NCBI GenBank assembly: GCA_964438735.1 | Contig: CAYTLW010000012.1 | Location: 1-64,000, forward strand | Direction of reading: 5' to 3' | Source: CAYTLW01 sp964438735 | GTDB lineage: Bacteria; Myxococcota_A; UBA9042 | Length of the DNA: 64,000 nucleotides | Part shown: positions 52,328-62,895 of the stretch, piece by piece | Layout: every line of letters starts with the position of its first letter | Numbering within the stretch: the stretch's first letter is position 1 | Notes under the pieces: model-generated | The model's database searches: none | What the model was told of the DNA's origin: nothing | What the model saw: only the letters and a program-made list of their open reading frames with translations | Made by a program: the position numbers and the translations under genes

Positions 52328-53338
52328 TCAGTCCCGAGCGGTCCACCAGGCCGACAAGCCAGGCCACAAACCCCGCGACGCCGGGCGTGACACCACGCCG
52401 CCTACATGGCTGCCGGGCAGCTTCCACAGGTCGGTATCGGTAGCGGCGACCTCGTCCACCAGACAGGCACAATCCTGCCAGGGGGCGATGGCGTCGTGCT
52501 CGAAGACGACGGCCAGGGTCGGGCAACGGATGGCCGACAGGCGCACCGGGCGGCCGTGGATGCGCAGCTGCCCTTTGACCAGGGCGTCGTGGCGATAGAG
52601 CTCGCCGATATAGCGCCGGAAGAAAGCGCCGGGCAGGGAGACGTTGTCGTTGGCCCAGGTCTCCATGGCGACAAAGCCGTCCAGGAAGCGGTCGTTCCAG
52701 GCCCGGTCGACCACGTTCATGGCCTTGGCCAGCGGCAGGGTGGGCCGGAGCATGCTGAAGGCCCCCTGGAGCAGCTGCCAGGGCACGTTGCCGGTGGCGT
52801 CCACCAGGGCGTCGACGTCGAACTGCGGATTGCCGGTCCAGCGTCCCAGTGGGTCCTTGCCGGAGAAGCGCACCGGCGCGGCCAGGTTGCACAACGAGGC
52901 GACCTGTTCCGGCGCCAGCGCTGCGTGCATGGCGGTGAAGATGCCGCCCATGCAGTAGCCCAGCAGGTGCACCCTGCCGTGGCTGGCGTGTCGGGCCACC
53001 ACGCGCACAGCCCGGGCCAGCAAGGTGCCGCAGATGTGATCCAGATCGACGAATCGATCCTCGTCGCCGGGTGTGCCCCAGTCGATGACCCAGACGTCGT
53101 GGCCGGCGCCGACCAGGTACTCGGCGAAGGACTTGCCAGGCATCAGGTCGAGCACGTAGTGGCGGTTGATGAGTGAAGGCACCATCAGGATCGGCGTGCG
53201 CCACTTCGGTCCGCCGGGCAGGGGCTGGTAGCGCAGCAGGCGGAGCTTGTTCTCGGTGTGCACCACCACGGCCGGTGTGGCGCCAACGGGCGGCTTCGGC
53301 CGGGCCCAGAGGGTGGCCAGGTTCCACAGGCCCTTCAT
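52328..53338 (-). CDS. phaC: Class III-like poly(3-hydroxyalkanoate) synthase
   Basis: A 336-residue alpha/beta-hydrolase-fold PHA synthase. The nucleophile is Cys 129 in the lipase-like box GYCMGG; the Asp (FEHDAIAPW) and His (GSHVGGVV) complete the triad. PSLINRHYVLDL and WGTPGDED are family marks. The size matches class III/IV catalytic subunits (about 355), which need a second subunit (PhaE or PhaR-type) for activity. Neither is obvious, but a small phasin-like protein is encoded two genes upstream. It follows the acyl-CoA ligase by 30 bp and appears to be the last gene of the minus-strand PHA set. About 36% longer synthases (class I) are excluded by length. Confidence 0.87.
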   Translation of the reverse strand: MKGLWNLATLWARPKPPVGATPAVVVHTENKLRLLRYQPLPGGPKWRTPILMVPSLINRHYVLDLMPGKSFAEYLVGAGHDVWVIDWGTPGDEDRFVDLDHICGTLLARAVRVVARHASHGRVHLLGYCMGGIFTAMHAALAPEQVASLCNLAAPVRFSGKDPLGRWTGNPQFDVDALVDATGNVPWQLLQGAFSMLRPTLPLAKAMNVVDRAWNDRFLDGFVAMETWANDNVSLPGAFFRRYIGELYRHDALVKGQLRIHGRPVRLSAIRCPTLAVVFEHDAIAPWQDCACLVDEVAATDTDLWKLPGSHVGGVVSRPASRGLWPGLSAWWTARD

Positions 53339-53368
53339 GCCGGGCCTCCGTCGATGGCGGGCTCACGA

Positions 53369-55129
<1,761 letters not shown>

Positions 55130-55130
55130 C

Positions 55131-55544
55131 TCAACGCTCCGTGGTCTTCTTCTTCCTGGTCGTTTTCCTGGCCGGCTTGCTGGTCGCCGCGTCCAACGCA
55201 GCGCGCAGGGCCACGATCTCGGATCCCTGGGCGACCAGTTGCTGGTTCTGGGCGGCCAGCAGCTCATGCTGTGCGGCCAGCTGTTCCTGCAGGTCCAGCA
55301 GCCGACTGCCCAGCTGGTTGACGGCGTGCAACGTGCGCTCCTGGTCGCGCTTGACCGCCACCCCCGCCTGGCCCCACAGAGTCGCCGCCTGGCGGTCTGC
55401 GCTGGCCTTGGCGCGCATGGCTGCCGACATCATGGCGCCAGCCGGTCCCAGCACGGCCGGGCTCTGAACCACCTGCTCCATCAGCGTGGCGGTGGCCTGC
55501 TCCCAGGCGTCGAATCCGCGCTTCCACATCTTCCAGGCTTCCAT
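55131..55544 (-). CDS. Phasin-like small protein
   Basis: A 137-residue, almost wholly helical protein. An N-terminal amphipathic region rich in Trp/Ala (MWKRGFDAWEQATATLMEQ) leads to a heptad-like Gln/Leu coiled coil (about 75-115) and a Lys/Arg-rich tail (KTTRKKKTTER). This resembles phasins and PHA-granule proteins; the basic tail could bind DNA or the polymer surface. Given its place beside acyl-CoA ligase and a short PHA synthase, it may also serve as the synthase partner (PhaE/PhaR-like role); this is inference. Confidence 0.65.
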   Translation of the reverse strand: MEAWKMWKRGFDAWEQATATLMEQVVQSPAVLGPAGAMMSAAMRAKASADRQAATLWGQAGVAVKRDQERTLHAVNQLGSRLLDLQEQLAAQHELLAAQNQQLVAQGSEIVALRAALDAATSKPARKTTRKKKTTER

Positions 55545-55568
55545 GTTTCGCTCCTGTTGCGCGCCGGG

Positions 55569-56426
55569 CTACAGCCCGAGCCGTCGCACTTCGCTGGCGA
55601 CCGTGAAGTCGGCCGCCTTTTCGTTCTTCTGGCTGGTCGCCCGGGCCACCTCGCCCAGGCACTCGAAGAGGAAGGAGACCCGCCGCTGGCTGACTTTGGG
55701 GCCGATGGCCGGGGTGATCTCCATGTCGATGCGCACCCGGTGCGCCTGGGTCAATGTCAGGTCGGGCAGCTCGAGGCGCCCTGCCGCGTCGACGGTGACC
55801 GTGTAGCGATCTTCGCCCACCCACGGCAGGCCGAAGAGGGTGCCGCCGGAGACGGTGGAGGTGGCGGTCCACTTGCTGCCCGGTTCGATGGGGAAGCGGA
55901 AGAGGGCAATCGGGTCTTTGTAGACCAGCAGGGTCTTGCCCTCGTCGGGATTCTCGACCTTGGACGCCGTGCCGAGCAGCCACAACGCCTTGGCGTCGTG
56001 TCGATAGACCCCCTCCACCTCGCCGGCGGCGTCCAGGGGCACGACGAACGCTCCCGCCTCGAAGGCGTCCTGGTACCAGCGCCCGGTCAGGCCGCTGGCG
56101 ACGAAGGTCGCCGCCCGATCCGAGCTGTCGTTGGCCGACCAGTCCCAGAGGCGTTTGCCGTCGCTGCCGATCTTGCCGACCAGGTCCACGGCGCTCTCCA
56201 CCTCGTCGGCGCTGACCCGGTAGCGGGCCGGCACACCCAGGGCGGCCTTCATCTCGTGCGGCTCGATGCGTCCGTCGAGGTTCGGTGTGCAGGTGAGCGG
56301 CTGGCCGGGCGCTGCCGTCCATGGCAACAGCGGCGCTGGATGGGTGAGGTTGTCCTCGCAGCTGGCCAGGCCGGCAAGGAGCAGGCCGCAAGCGATGGCG
56401 AGTCTTGTCTGCACGTTGTGGCTCAT
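55569..56426 (-). CDS. Lipoprotein, paralogue of the one at 58943-60028
   Basis: A 285-residue predicted lipoprotein (lipobox GLASC, Cys 23) with a beta-rich body. It is clearly related along its length to the lipoprotein encoded at the start of this gene set: CxPxxDGxIExHE, then RLWDWSA matching RVWDFGG, a W(Y/F)xxxF segment, and ending VRRLGL matching LRRLTP. No known family is recognised. It starts 7 bp after the outer-membrane barrel gene. The two lipoproteins flank hydrolase and barrel, suggesting a heteromeric envelope assembly. Confidence 0.7.
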   Translation of the reverse strand: MSHNVQTRLAIACGLLLAGLASCEDNLTHPAPLLPWTAAPGQPLTCTPNLDGRIEPHEMKAALGVPARYRVSADEVESAVDLVGKIGSDGKRLWDWSANDSSDRAATFVASGLTGRWYQDAFEAGAFVVPLDAAGEVEGVYRHDAKALWLLGTASKVENPDEGKTLLVYKDPIALFRFPIEPGSKWTATSTVSGGTLFGLPWVGEDRYTVTVDAAGRLELPDLTLTQAHRVRIDMEITPAIGPKVSQRRVSFLFECLGEVARATSQKNEKAADFTVASEVRRLGL

Positions 56427-56433
56427 CGTTGCC

Positions 56434-58008
56434 TCAAAACAGCCAGCGCAGGCCCAGCCGGAGCAGCCAGGCAGGGCGCGCCTGCAGGTCCAGTTCGGGA
56501 TTGTCCAGGCCGGCCAGCGGCAGCAACACCGCGCCCTCCAAGCTGGCTTCCAGGCCATCGCGGCTGCGGTAGCGAATCGTCGGGTCGATCTCGATGCCCA
56601 GGGGATGGGCGTTGCCTGGCGTCGAGCCGGCGCGCTCCGCCCACGAGGCGATGGCGGCCAGATCCAGCTCCAGGCGGCCGGCGCCGAAGTCCGGCCAGCG
56701 CCAGTGCAGGTGCGGGCGCAGGTAGATGGCGTCGGTCACGCGGCCGATGATCTCGCGGAACAGGATGCGGTCGATGCGGTAGTCGCTATGGAAGCGGAAG
56801 TTGTCGATCCGATGGTCGCGTGGTGGATCGGCCTGGGCGCCATCCAGGTCTCCCGGTAGCGGCGCCGATGCGGCCAGGGGCTGGCTGGCACCGAATCCCG
56901 GCGAGGCATCGCCGCTGGCCCAGCCGAGATCCAGCCCTGCCGCTGGACCGGCCGTGGGGCGGCCCCATTCGGACTGCAGCGCTGCGCCCATCTGCAACGA
57001 CTCAAGGCCGCCGCGGACCAGCGCTCCCGGGATCAGGGTGGTCTGCTCCACGGTGGCGTGCAGGACAGCGGCTTCGGCCTCGATGCGGAAGCGGGGGCCT
57101 CGCCAGCGCAGCCACAGGTCGCCGCCCAGGGCGGAGAAACCCCGCGGAACCACCTGCGCCGGACCCAGGGGCGTCGGCGTCAGCAGGGGCAGGTAGCCTG
57201 CTGGCACGTCCACCTCCTGGCTGCGATGGGATAGCCACAAACCCGCGTCCAACGTGGTCCGGCCCACCGCGGCGCGGCGCTCGAATGTCGCCTCGTCGTG
57301 GAAACGGAGTACCGCGAGAGTGAGGGAGCGCACGTCATCGCGCGGGTCCAGGTCGACGGTCCTGCCCGGCGCCCGACGCGGCACCGACGGCCCCGTCGCC
57401 GACCAGTCCCAGGCCAGCGCCCAGACCAGCCCGACCAGGGGGGTGACGAACGCGATTCGATCGGCGGCATCGCCCGTATCGGCATCCGAGCCGTCGCCAC
57501 CGTGGGTGAGCATGCCGAGGCCCCAGTGGCTGCCCATGCGACCGGCAGCCAGCACACCCAGGGGCGTCAATGTCTCGGCCCAGGCCCGGCGGATGCGCAG
57601 GTTGGCGGCGTCGGTCTGCTGGCCGAGGCTCGCCATGGGCGGTCCGGAGGGGCGGTCGCCAAGGCCCACATTGTCCAGCAGGTCCACCCGAACGTGCAGG
57701 GCGACGGCACCGCGCGGGGCGTAGATGTCCACATCCGTGCGCAGGCGCATGTCGGCATGGCGCAGGACCTGGGCGTTGGGATCAGAGAGCGAGACCGGAA
57801 ACAGCAGCTGCCCGGACGGCGTCGGGCCGCGGTCCAGGTCCAGGTTGCCGAGCAGCTCGCCCCGCAAGCGCAACGCACCGTGCAGTTCGACGCCGGTCTC
57901 CGCCCGATCCACCAGGCCCTGGCCCAGCTCGGTGAACGTGCCACTGGCCGCGTGGCCCGGCGTGGCCCACAACAACAACACCGCGAGCAGCGGGAGGCGC
58001 GCGCTCAT
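56434..58008 (-). CDS. Outer-membrane beta-barrel protein (TIGR04551-like)
   Basis: A 524-residue protein with a signal peptide (about 1-21, TPGHA/A) and a long series of alternating amphipathic strands, ending in an outer-membrane-type C-terminus (LLRLGLRWLF, final Phe). Features such as RIRRAWAETLTPLGVLAAGRMGSHWGLGML resemble, from memory, the myxobacterial outer-membrane family TIGR04551. It may form a channel for hydrophobic or organic substrates. The start overlaps the upstream hydrolase stop (ATGA), and the next lipoprotein begins 7 bp after its end. Confidence 0.75.
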   Translation of the reverse strand: MSARLPLLAVLLLWATPGHAASGTFTELGQGLVDRAETGVELHGALRLRGELLGNLDLDRGPTPSGQLLFPVSLSDPNAQVLRHADMRLRTDVDIYAPRGAVALHVRVDLLDNVGLGDRPSGPPMASLGQQTDAANLRIRRAWAETLTPLGVLAAGRMGSHWGLGMLTHGGDGSDADTGDAADRIAFVTPLVGLVWALAWDWSATGPSVPRRAPGRTVDLDPRDDVRSLTLAVLRFHDEATFERRAAVGRTTLDAGLWLSHRSQEVDVPAGYLPLLTPTPLGPAQVVPRGFSALGGDLWLRWRGPRFRIEAEAAVLHATVEQTTLIPGALVRGGLESLQMGAALQSEWGRPTAGPAAGLDLGWASGDASPGFGASQPLAASAPLPGDLDGAQADPPRDHRIDNFRFHSDYRIDRILFREIIGRVTDAIYLRPHLHWRWPDFGAGRLELDLAAIASWAERAGSTPGNAHPLGIEIDPTIRYRSRDGLEASLEGAVLLPLAGLDNPELDLQARPAWLLRLGLRWLF

Positions 58009-58946
58009 GGGCGCCCCTCGGCCAGAAAGGCCAGCAGATCCCGTGTCGAGGCCTCGCGCGCTTCGATCATCGGGAAGTGGCCGCAACGCGGATAGATGCG
58101 CAGGCGAGCGCGGGGCAGGGTGCGCAGCAGCCGCCTGCCATGGCGCAGGCGGGCGACGCGATCCTGTTGCCCCCACAACAGCAGGGTCGGTTGCTGAACC
58201 TTGCCGTAGTCGCCTTCCACCGCCGCAAAGCGCTGTCCCCGGCTGGCCGCCAACGCCGCCGCCCGTGTGCCCGGCCGTTCCAGCGCCGCGTAGACCGCAT
58301 CGACGAAGGGCTGGCGCACCCGGCTGGCGTCGTAGAATCCCAGCGCAAGCCGCTCATCCACCCGTTGGTCGTACATCAGGCCGAAGAGCAGCTCGCCCAT
58401 CACCGGGTAGCGGGCCCACAAGAAGAAGGATGGCAGCTGGTCCTGCCAGACCCAGGCGTCGTAGAGGGCCAGCCGCTGCACTCGCTTGGGCGCCAGTCGG
58501 GCCATGGCCAGGGCCACCGACGAACCCCAGGAGTGGGCGACCAGGGCGAATTGCTGCACGCCCCGCTTATCCAGCAGCGCCAATACGAGCTTCGCCTGCG
58601 CGTGGGCGCTGTAGTCACCGGCCGGGCGGTCGGTCCAGCCGAACCCCTTCAGGTCCATGGCGATGACGCGGTGGTTGGCGCGCAGCTTTGGCGCCACGCC
58701 AGCCCAGGTCTCCAGGGCGGAGGCGAAGCCGTGCAACAGGACCACGGCGGGGCCCTTGCCGGCGTCCTCGTAGCGCATGCGCACGCCGTCGACCACTTGC
58801 CAGGCGGCATCTTTGGGTTCGCCGGGCATGGCGCCCTGGTGGTGGGCCAGACAACCGGGCAACAACGACACGACCAGCACCAGCGCCACGAGCGCTGTGT
58901 GCCGCGGCGAACGTCGCCCCCTCGGTGTTGGCGCCCGTCGACTCAC
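58005..58946 (-). CDS. Lipid-anchored alpha/beta hydrolase
   Basis: Alpha/beta-hydrolase of 313 residues with a lipoprotein signal (lipobox LLPGC, Cys 32). VVLLHGFASALETW forms the oxyanion region, the nucleophile is in VAHSWGSS, the Asp in LLWGQQDRV and the His in RCGHFPM. An esterase or lipase acting outside the inner membrane is likely. The GTG start at 58946 overlaps the upstream lipoprotein stop (GTGA) and gives a proper signal peptide; the longer open frame upstream is rejected. Its stop overlaps the barrel gene start, so three genes are translationally coupled. Confidence 0.85.
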   Translation of the reverse strand: MSRRAPTPRGRRSPRHTALVALVLVVSLLPGCLAHHQGAMPGEPKDAAWQVVDGVRMRYEDAGKGPAVVLLHGFASALETWAGVAPKLRANHRVIAMDLKGFGWTDRPAGDYSAHAQAKLVLALLDKRGVQQFALVAHSWGSSVALAMARLAPKRVQRLALYDAWVWQDQLPSFFLWARYPVMGELLFGLMYDQRVDERLALGFYDASRVRQPFVDAVYAALERPGTRAAALAASRGQRFAAVEGDYGKVQQPTLLLWGQQDRVARLRHGRRLLRTLPRARLRIYPRCGHFPMIEAREASTRDLLAFLAEGRP

Positions 58947-60028
58947 GGCGTCAGCCTCCGCAGCTCGGCGGCGTTGACGAAGTCCACCGACTCCTCGCCG
59001 GAGTGGGAGCGAAGAGAGGCCACCGTGCCAAAACACTCGGCGGCGAAGAGCTGCGTGCGCAGCCGTGTCTTCAACAGCCCCACCTGCCGATCCAGGAGGG
59101 TGCTGACCCGTAGGACCGGGAAGTTGCCAAATGGCGTCTTGGCGATGCCATGGGCGTCCACCTTGGAGGCATAGGTCTCGGTCGCCAGGGCCATCACGCC
59201 ATTGGCCAGCCCGGTCACGGTCGCCTTGCGTTGCCAGGTCTTGTCGGCCTTCAGCGGAAAGGCCAGCACCTCCACCGGCGGATCGTAGGTCAGCCGCGTG
59301 GCCAGCAGCCCATCATCCGGCGACACCACGCCGCGCAGCAGCAGAGCCTTGGAAGTGAGCTCAAAGACGCCGAGCAGGGGGTCGTCTTCGACAAACTGCG
59401 CCGCATAGGTGGCGCCGGCGAAGTGTTTGGCAAACCAGGTCCCTTTGACCGCCAGGGTCTTCACCTTGGCGTCGTGGTCGCCGGTCATCGCGCCGCCGAA
59501 GTCCCACACCCGGCTGCCGTCTGCCTGCTCCTTGCCGGCGCTGGACACCTGGACGTTGGTGGCGATGCGGAAGGTCGCCTGCAGGTTGGCGCCATAAGGT
59601 GCCTCGTGCCGTTCGATGGTGCCGTTGTGGTCCGGCTTGCAGGTGATGGGCGTGCCGCTGTCTGCGGTCGTCGATCCATTGTCTGGCTCGGCGGCGCTGT
59701 CGTTGTTGGTGCCCGTATCCGTGCCGGCGCCCGCGTCGTGGCTCGCGTCATCGGCTTGCGCGGCGCCTGAATCGGAGGCGGCATCCTCGGACTGGAACCG
59801 GGGCGCAACGTCCTCGCCGCCGTCAGATGAGCCGATATCCGGTGCCACGCACTGACCGCCGGGACCGCAGACTCCCGAGGCGCAGTCGGCGTTCACCAGG
59901 CAGGTGCGCTCGGCGGTGCTGCTGCAGGCCAGCGACCCGCACAACACGGCCGCGCACAAAAACATCGCGGACAGGATCGTCGCAGGCAGCAGGGCGCTGC
60001 GGGTTGGCCATGTCGGGGTCGCGTTCAT
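58943..60028 (-). CDS. Lipoprotein with Cys-containing N-terminus, first gene of the PHA-linked set
   Basis: A 361-residue predicted lipoprotein: lipobox CGSLAC (Cys 35), a small Cys module (CLVNADCASGVCGPGGQC), an Asp/Ala/Ser-rich linker to about residue 145 and a beta-rich domain. That domain is paralogous to the lipoprotein at 55569-56426. No family name is recognised. GGAG lies upstream of the ATG at 60028. The 3' end overlaps the hydrolase start by GTGA. It is the likely head of the minus-strand set, about 90 bp after the MFS gene. Confidence 0.72.
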   Translation of the reverse strand: MNATPTWPTRSALLPATILSAMFLCAAVLCGSLACSSTAERTCLVNADCASGVCGPGGQCVAPDIGSSDGGEDVAPRFQSEDAASDSGAAQADDASHDAGAGTDTGTNNDSAAEPDNGSTTADSGTPITCKPDHNGTIERHEAPYGANLQATFRIATNVQVSSAGKEQADGSRVWDFGGAMTGDHDAKVKTLAVKGTWFAKHFAGATYAAQFVEDDPLLGVFELTSKALLLRGVVSPDDGLLATRLTYDPPVEVLAFPLKADKTWQRKATVTGLANGVMALATETYASKVDAHGIAKTPFGNFPVLRVSTLLDRQVGLLKTRLRTQLFAAECFGTVASLRSHSGEESVDFVNAAELRRLTP

Positions 60029-60118
60029 CTGCGCCGCTCCAGGACTCCACAAGGGCCGGACGACCCACGCCCGGGCTGGCTGTACGGGTCGCACCATCGT
60101 TCAACTCCCGGGCCGCGA

Positions 60119-61390
60119 TCAACCCCTGACCGCACCGACCGCCAGTGCGCCATTGTCGTCGCTGTCCGATTGCTTGCGCGCAGCCTTCAGACCCGTCTCG
60201 CGCAGGCCCCATGCCGGCACGATGATCAACAGGTGGAGCACCGCCAGCAGCGCAAGCGCGCCGGGGAAGCCGCCCGCCTGGGCGATGGCGCCGGTCAACA
60301 CGGGCAGCAGGAAGCCGCCCACCTGGCCCACCAGCAACAACAATCCCAGCGCTGCACCCGCCCGGGCCACACCGATGCCGGGCAGCTCCAGGGGCAGGGC
60401 CAGGAGCAAGGGCGCGATGCATCCACCACCCACAGCCGCGACGGCCAGCAACAGACCGGGCGCACCGGGCGCGATCGCCAGGGCGGCCAGCCCCACGGCT
60501 GCCACCAGGGCGCCGCCGATCAGGAAGGGGCGGCGCAATCCAACGCGGTCTGAGATCCACGGCCCGGCCAGGTTCGCCAGCCCGGCCACGCCCAGCCAGC
60601 TGGCCACGGCCACACCGACCGCACCAGCGGACATGCCGGTATCGGCCAGCAGGCGCGGCAACACGCCCAGGAGCGCCAGGTATCCGCCAAAGAGCAACAA
60701 CTGCATCGCTGCCACGCGCATCAACTGCCGGTCCCGGGCCAGGCGCAGCACATCGCCGATGTTCGCGTGCGCCATCAGGGTCGCCCGGTCGCGTACCAGC
60801 ACCATCCAGAGCAGGGCCACCAGGGCCATGGCCACTCCGGCCATCAGCATGGCCTCACGCCAGCCGCCCAGCATCGGCGCCAGCCAGGTCCGTGCCACAA
60901 GCACCGTCAACGCGGTGCCACCGGTGTAGCAGACCAGGGCGATGCCATTGGCCCGACCGATCCGCGCCGCAGGCACGTGCGCAGCCAGAATCTTGGGAAT
61001 CGCCGGCGCCGCGAAGCCGATGTGCACACCAAAGAGCAGCATCACCAGCGCCAGGTCGATGGCATCGCCCACCAACGCCCGCGAAGCGCAGGCAAGGGCG
61101 CCGACCAGCATGGCGATACCAGCCACCCGGCGAGGGCCCCAACGATCCACCGCCGCGCCACCAAAAGGCGAAGCCAGCGCGATGCCCAACGGTGCCGCCC
61201 CCCACACCACCCCACCCATGGCATGGGAGAGCGACAGGTCGCGGGCAATGTCGGGCATCAGCGGCGGAATCAGCGACCAGCCAAGCCCCCCGCCAATCCC
61301 CTGCATGGCGCCAGCGAGGGCGGTGATCAGCATGGGTCGGGCCGGGTCCGTGGTGGTTGGGAGGTCTGTAGTGGTTGGGGCGGCGTTCAT
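60119..61390 (-). CDS. Major facilitator superfamily transporter
   Basis: A 423-residue MFS protein with 12 predicted membrane helices. The loop 2-3 motif is FGGAAVDRWGPRRVAG, and the symmetrical counterpart after helix 8 is ISDRVGLRRP. The substrate is unknown; the general pattern is that of cyanate/CynX- or drug-exporter-like MFS permeases. The start at 61390 has GGAG just upstream. It is divergent from phaR across a 265-bp region and may be the first gene of the minus-strand PHA-linked transcript. Confidence 0.87.
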   Translation of the reverse strand: MNAAPTTTDLPTTTDPARPMLITALAGAMQGIGGGLGWSLIPPLMPDIARDLSLSHAMGGVVWGAAPLGIALASPFGGAAVDRWGPRRVAGIAMLVGALACASRALVGDAIDLALVMLLFGVHIGFAAPAIPKILAAHVPAARIGRANGIALVCYTGGTALTVLVARTWLAPMLGGWREAMLMAGVAMALVALLWMVLVRDRATLMAHANIGDVLRLARDRQLMRVAAMQLLLFGGYLALLGVLPRLLADTGMSAGAVGVAVASWLGVAGLANLAGPWISDRVGLRRPFLIGGALVAAVGLAALAIAPGAPGLLLAVAAVGGGCIAPLLLALPLELPGIGVARAGAALGLLLLVGQVGGFLLPVLTGAIAQAGGFPGALALLAVLHLLIIVPAWGLRETGLKAARKQSDSDDNGALAVGAVRG

Positions 61391-61559
61391 CAGGAGCTCC
61401 GTTTCGTCTTGTGCAGCCCAGCGACCATGAGAGTCGCCCTGGCTCGGCCGGAAGCTAGTGGCGGCGGCAGGCGCTGTCAAGGGCTTTTTGTGCGCCGCAC
61501 CATTTGACTATGATCAGGATACTGAAGGCTGTGCTTGCGGTTCGCTCAAGGCTGGGTCA

Positions 61560-61594
61560 TGCTGCAGCAAGCAGCGGAAATGCTGCATATGCGG
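61560..61594. promoter_or_regulatory. TGC-rich palindromes upstream of phaR: candidate autoregulatory site
   Basis: TGCTGCAGCA (61560-61569, perfect palindrome) and GCATATGC (61585-61592) lie 60-100 bp upstream of phaR, and CTGC-N5-GCAG is at 61562-61574. PhaR of other bacteria binds TGC/GCA inverted repeats, so an autorepression site is plausible. A TATGAT at 61509-61514 with a T-rich element 18 bp upstream could be the promoter. Confidence 0.45.
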
Positions 61595-61655
61595 ACTCGC
61601 ACCCGAACCCCCACACTCACCCGCCTCCGGACACGAATACCGTCACAGAAACACC

Positions 61656-62399
61656 ATGATCACCATCAAAAAATACAGCAATCGCCGCCTCTACGACACC
61701 GATCAGAGCCGCTACATCACCCTCGAGGAGCTCGCCGAGCGCATCCGCACCGGCTCCGACGTTCGCGTGATCGACGCCAGCACCAATCGCGACCTCACCC
61801 AGGCGACGCTGGTACAGATCGTTCTGGAGAGCCGCGGCGCTGCACGGCTGCTACCTCCCTCGCTGCTGGTGGCCATGATTCGCATGGGCGATGACGCCCT
61901 GGCCGATTTTCTCGGCCGCTGGATGGACTGGGCCCTGCAGATGTATGGCGCTGCCAGGCAGCAGGCGCAGCACGTCGCGACACCTTTCTGGGGCGGTGGC
62001 AATCCCTTTGGGCCCCTCTTCGGTGGTCGTTCGCCGTGGTCTGGCGGGCCATATGGTGGCGGCGGTGGTGGTGGGGGTGGCGGCACCGGTGGCTGGCCGG
62101 CTGGCAACTGGGGTGGCGGACCGGCCGCTGGCGGACCTGCGGGCAACTGGCCACAGCCGCCATGGACACCTGGGACTGCTGGCCCCGCAGGACCCGGCCC
62201 TGCCGGTGGACCGATGCCAGCGGCGGAACCGCCAGCCGATGCCGAGCCGCCTGCCGCATCTGGCGGGCCTGAGACGTTCGCGGGCGTAGACGCGCCGCCA
62301 GTCGTCGATGACCAGCTTGCTGCGCTGCGACGTGAGCTGGCCGAACTTCGTGAGACGCTCAGCGGAGTCACCGGGACCGATAAGGATTCCGACTCATAG
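61656..62399 (+). CDS. phaR: Polyhydroxyalkanoate synthesis repressor PhaR
   Basis: A 247-residue PHB/PHA accumulation regulator. The N-terminal DNA-binding domain is highly typical (TIKKYSNRRLYDT, ITLEELAERI, VRVIDASTNRDLTQATL), followed by the PHB-accumulation domain (LLPPSLLVAMIRMG..DFLGRWMDWAL). A long Gly/Pro/Trp-rich low-complexity region (about 105-215) and a short C-terminal coiled coil follow. PhaR binds polymer and releases phasin promoters when granules form. The low-complexity part is longer than in alphaproteobacterial PhaR. The ATG at 61656 matches the family start. Confidence 0.95.
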   Translation: MITIKKYSNRRLYDTDQSRYITLEELAERIRTGSDVRVIDASTNRDLTQATLVQIVLESRGAARLLPPSLLVAMIRMGDDALADFLGRWMDWALQMYGAARQQAQHVATPFWGGGNPFGPLFGGRSPWSGGPYGGGGGGGGGGTGGWPAGNWGGGPAAGGPAGNWPQPPWTPGTAGPAGPGPAGGPMPAAEPPADAEPPAASGGPETFAGVDAPPVVDDQLAALRRELAELRETLSGVTGTDKDSDS

Positions 62400-62404
62400 C
62401 AGTG

Positions 62405-62456
62405 TTGTGCAGTGCAACAATTCTGGCTTGACAGGCCTGGAGTCGCCACCTAGCTT
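62405..62456 (+). promoter_or_regulatory. Phasin promoter with candidate PhaR operator
   Basis: TTGTGCAGTGCAACAA (62405-62420) carries TGCA repeats like known PhaR-binding sites and sits directly upstream of a good promoter: TTGACA at 62428-62433, a 17-bp spacer and TAGCTT at 62451-62456. It lies just after the phaR stop and 45 bp before the phasin start. This fits PhaR repression of the phasin-phaC pair. Confidence 0.6.
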
Positions 62457-62499
62457 GGGTCCACAACACGCCGCCACGAGCGGCAGGAGGATCCAGGAA

Positions 62500-62895
62500 A
62501 TGGCAGACAAGAACACCAACAAGCAGACCGACAAGCAGAGCCACGCCGGTGGCAAGAACGACGCCAAGGCCACTTCGCAGGCGCAGCAATGGCCCTGGGC
62601 TGCCGGCTGGCCCCAGATGCCACAGATGTTCCAGATGCCCGAGATGCCGCAGATGCCCTTCCAGGCGCCCGGCCTCGACGAAGGTGTCGAGCGCTTCGAG
62701 TCGTGGATGGCGGAGATGGACAAGTTGTCGCGCACCTCCGCCGAGCAGGCCACCAAGGCCATCGATGAGAACGCCCGCCTGTGCAAGGCTTCGCTGGTCT
62801 ATGCGCTCGAGCTTCAGAACAAGGCCAGCGCCCTCTGGCTGGACAACGTGCGCAAGGCCGCCGCGTCGTTCAACAACACCCAGGCAGGTGCCTGA
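62500..62895 (+). CDS. Phasin with PQM-rich repeat
   Basis: A 131-residue PHA-granule protein. A hydrophilic Lys/Asn/Gln N-terminus (about 1-28) leads to a Trp/Pro/Met-rich repeat (QMPQMFQMPEMPQMPFQ) and then the phasin-like helical region (about 58-125; WMAEMDKLSRTSAEQATKAIDE). AGGAGG lies 9 nt upstream of the ATG. The stop overlaps the phaC start (TGATG). The Met/Pro repeat is unusual for a phasin and could line the polymer surface or contact the synthase. Confidence 0.8.
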   Translation: MADKNTNKQTDKQSHAGGKNDAKATSQAQQWPWAAGWPQMPQMFQMPEMPQMPFQAPGLDEGVERFESWMAEMDKLSRTSAEQATKAIDENARLCKASLVYALELQNKASALWLDNVRKAAASFNNTQAGA

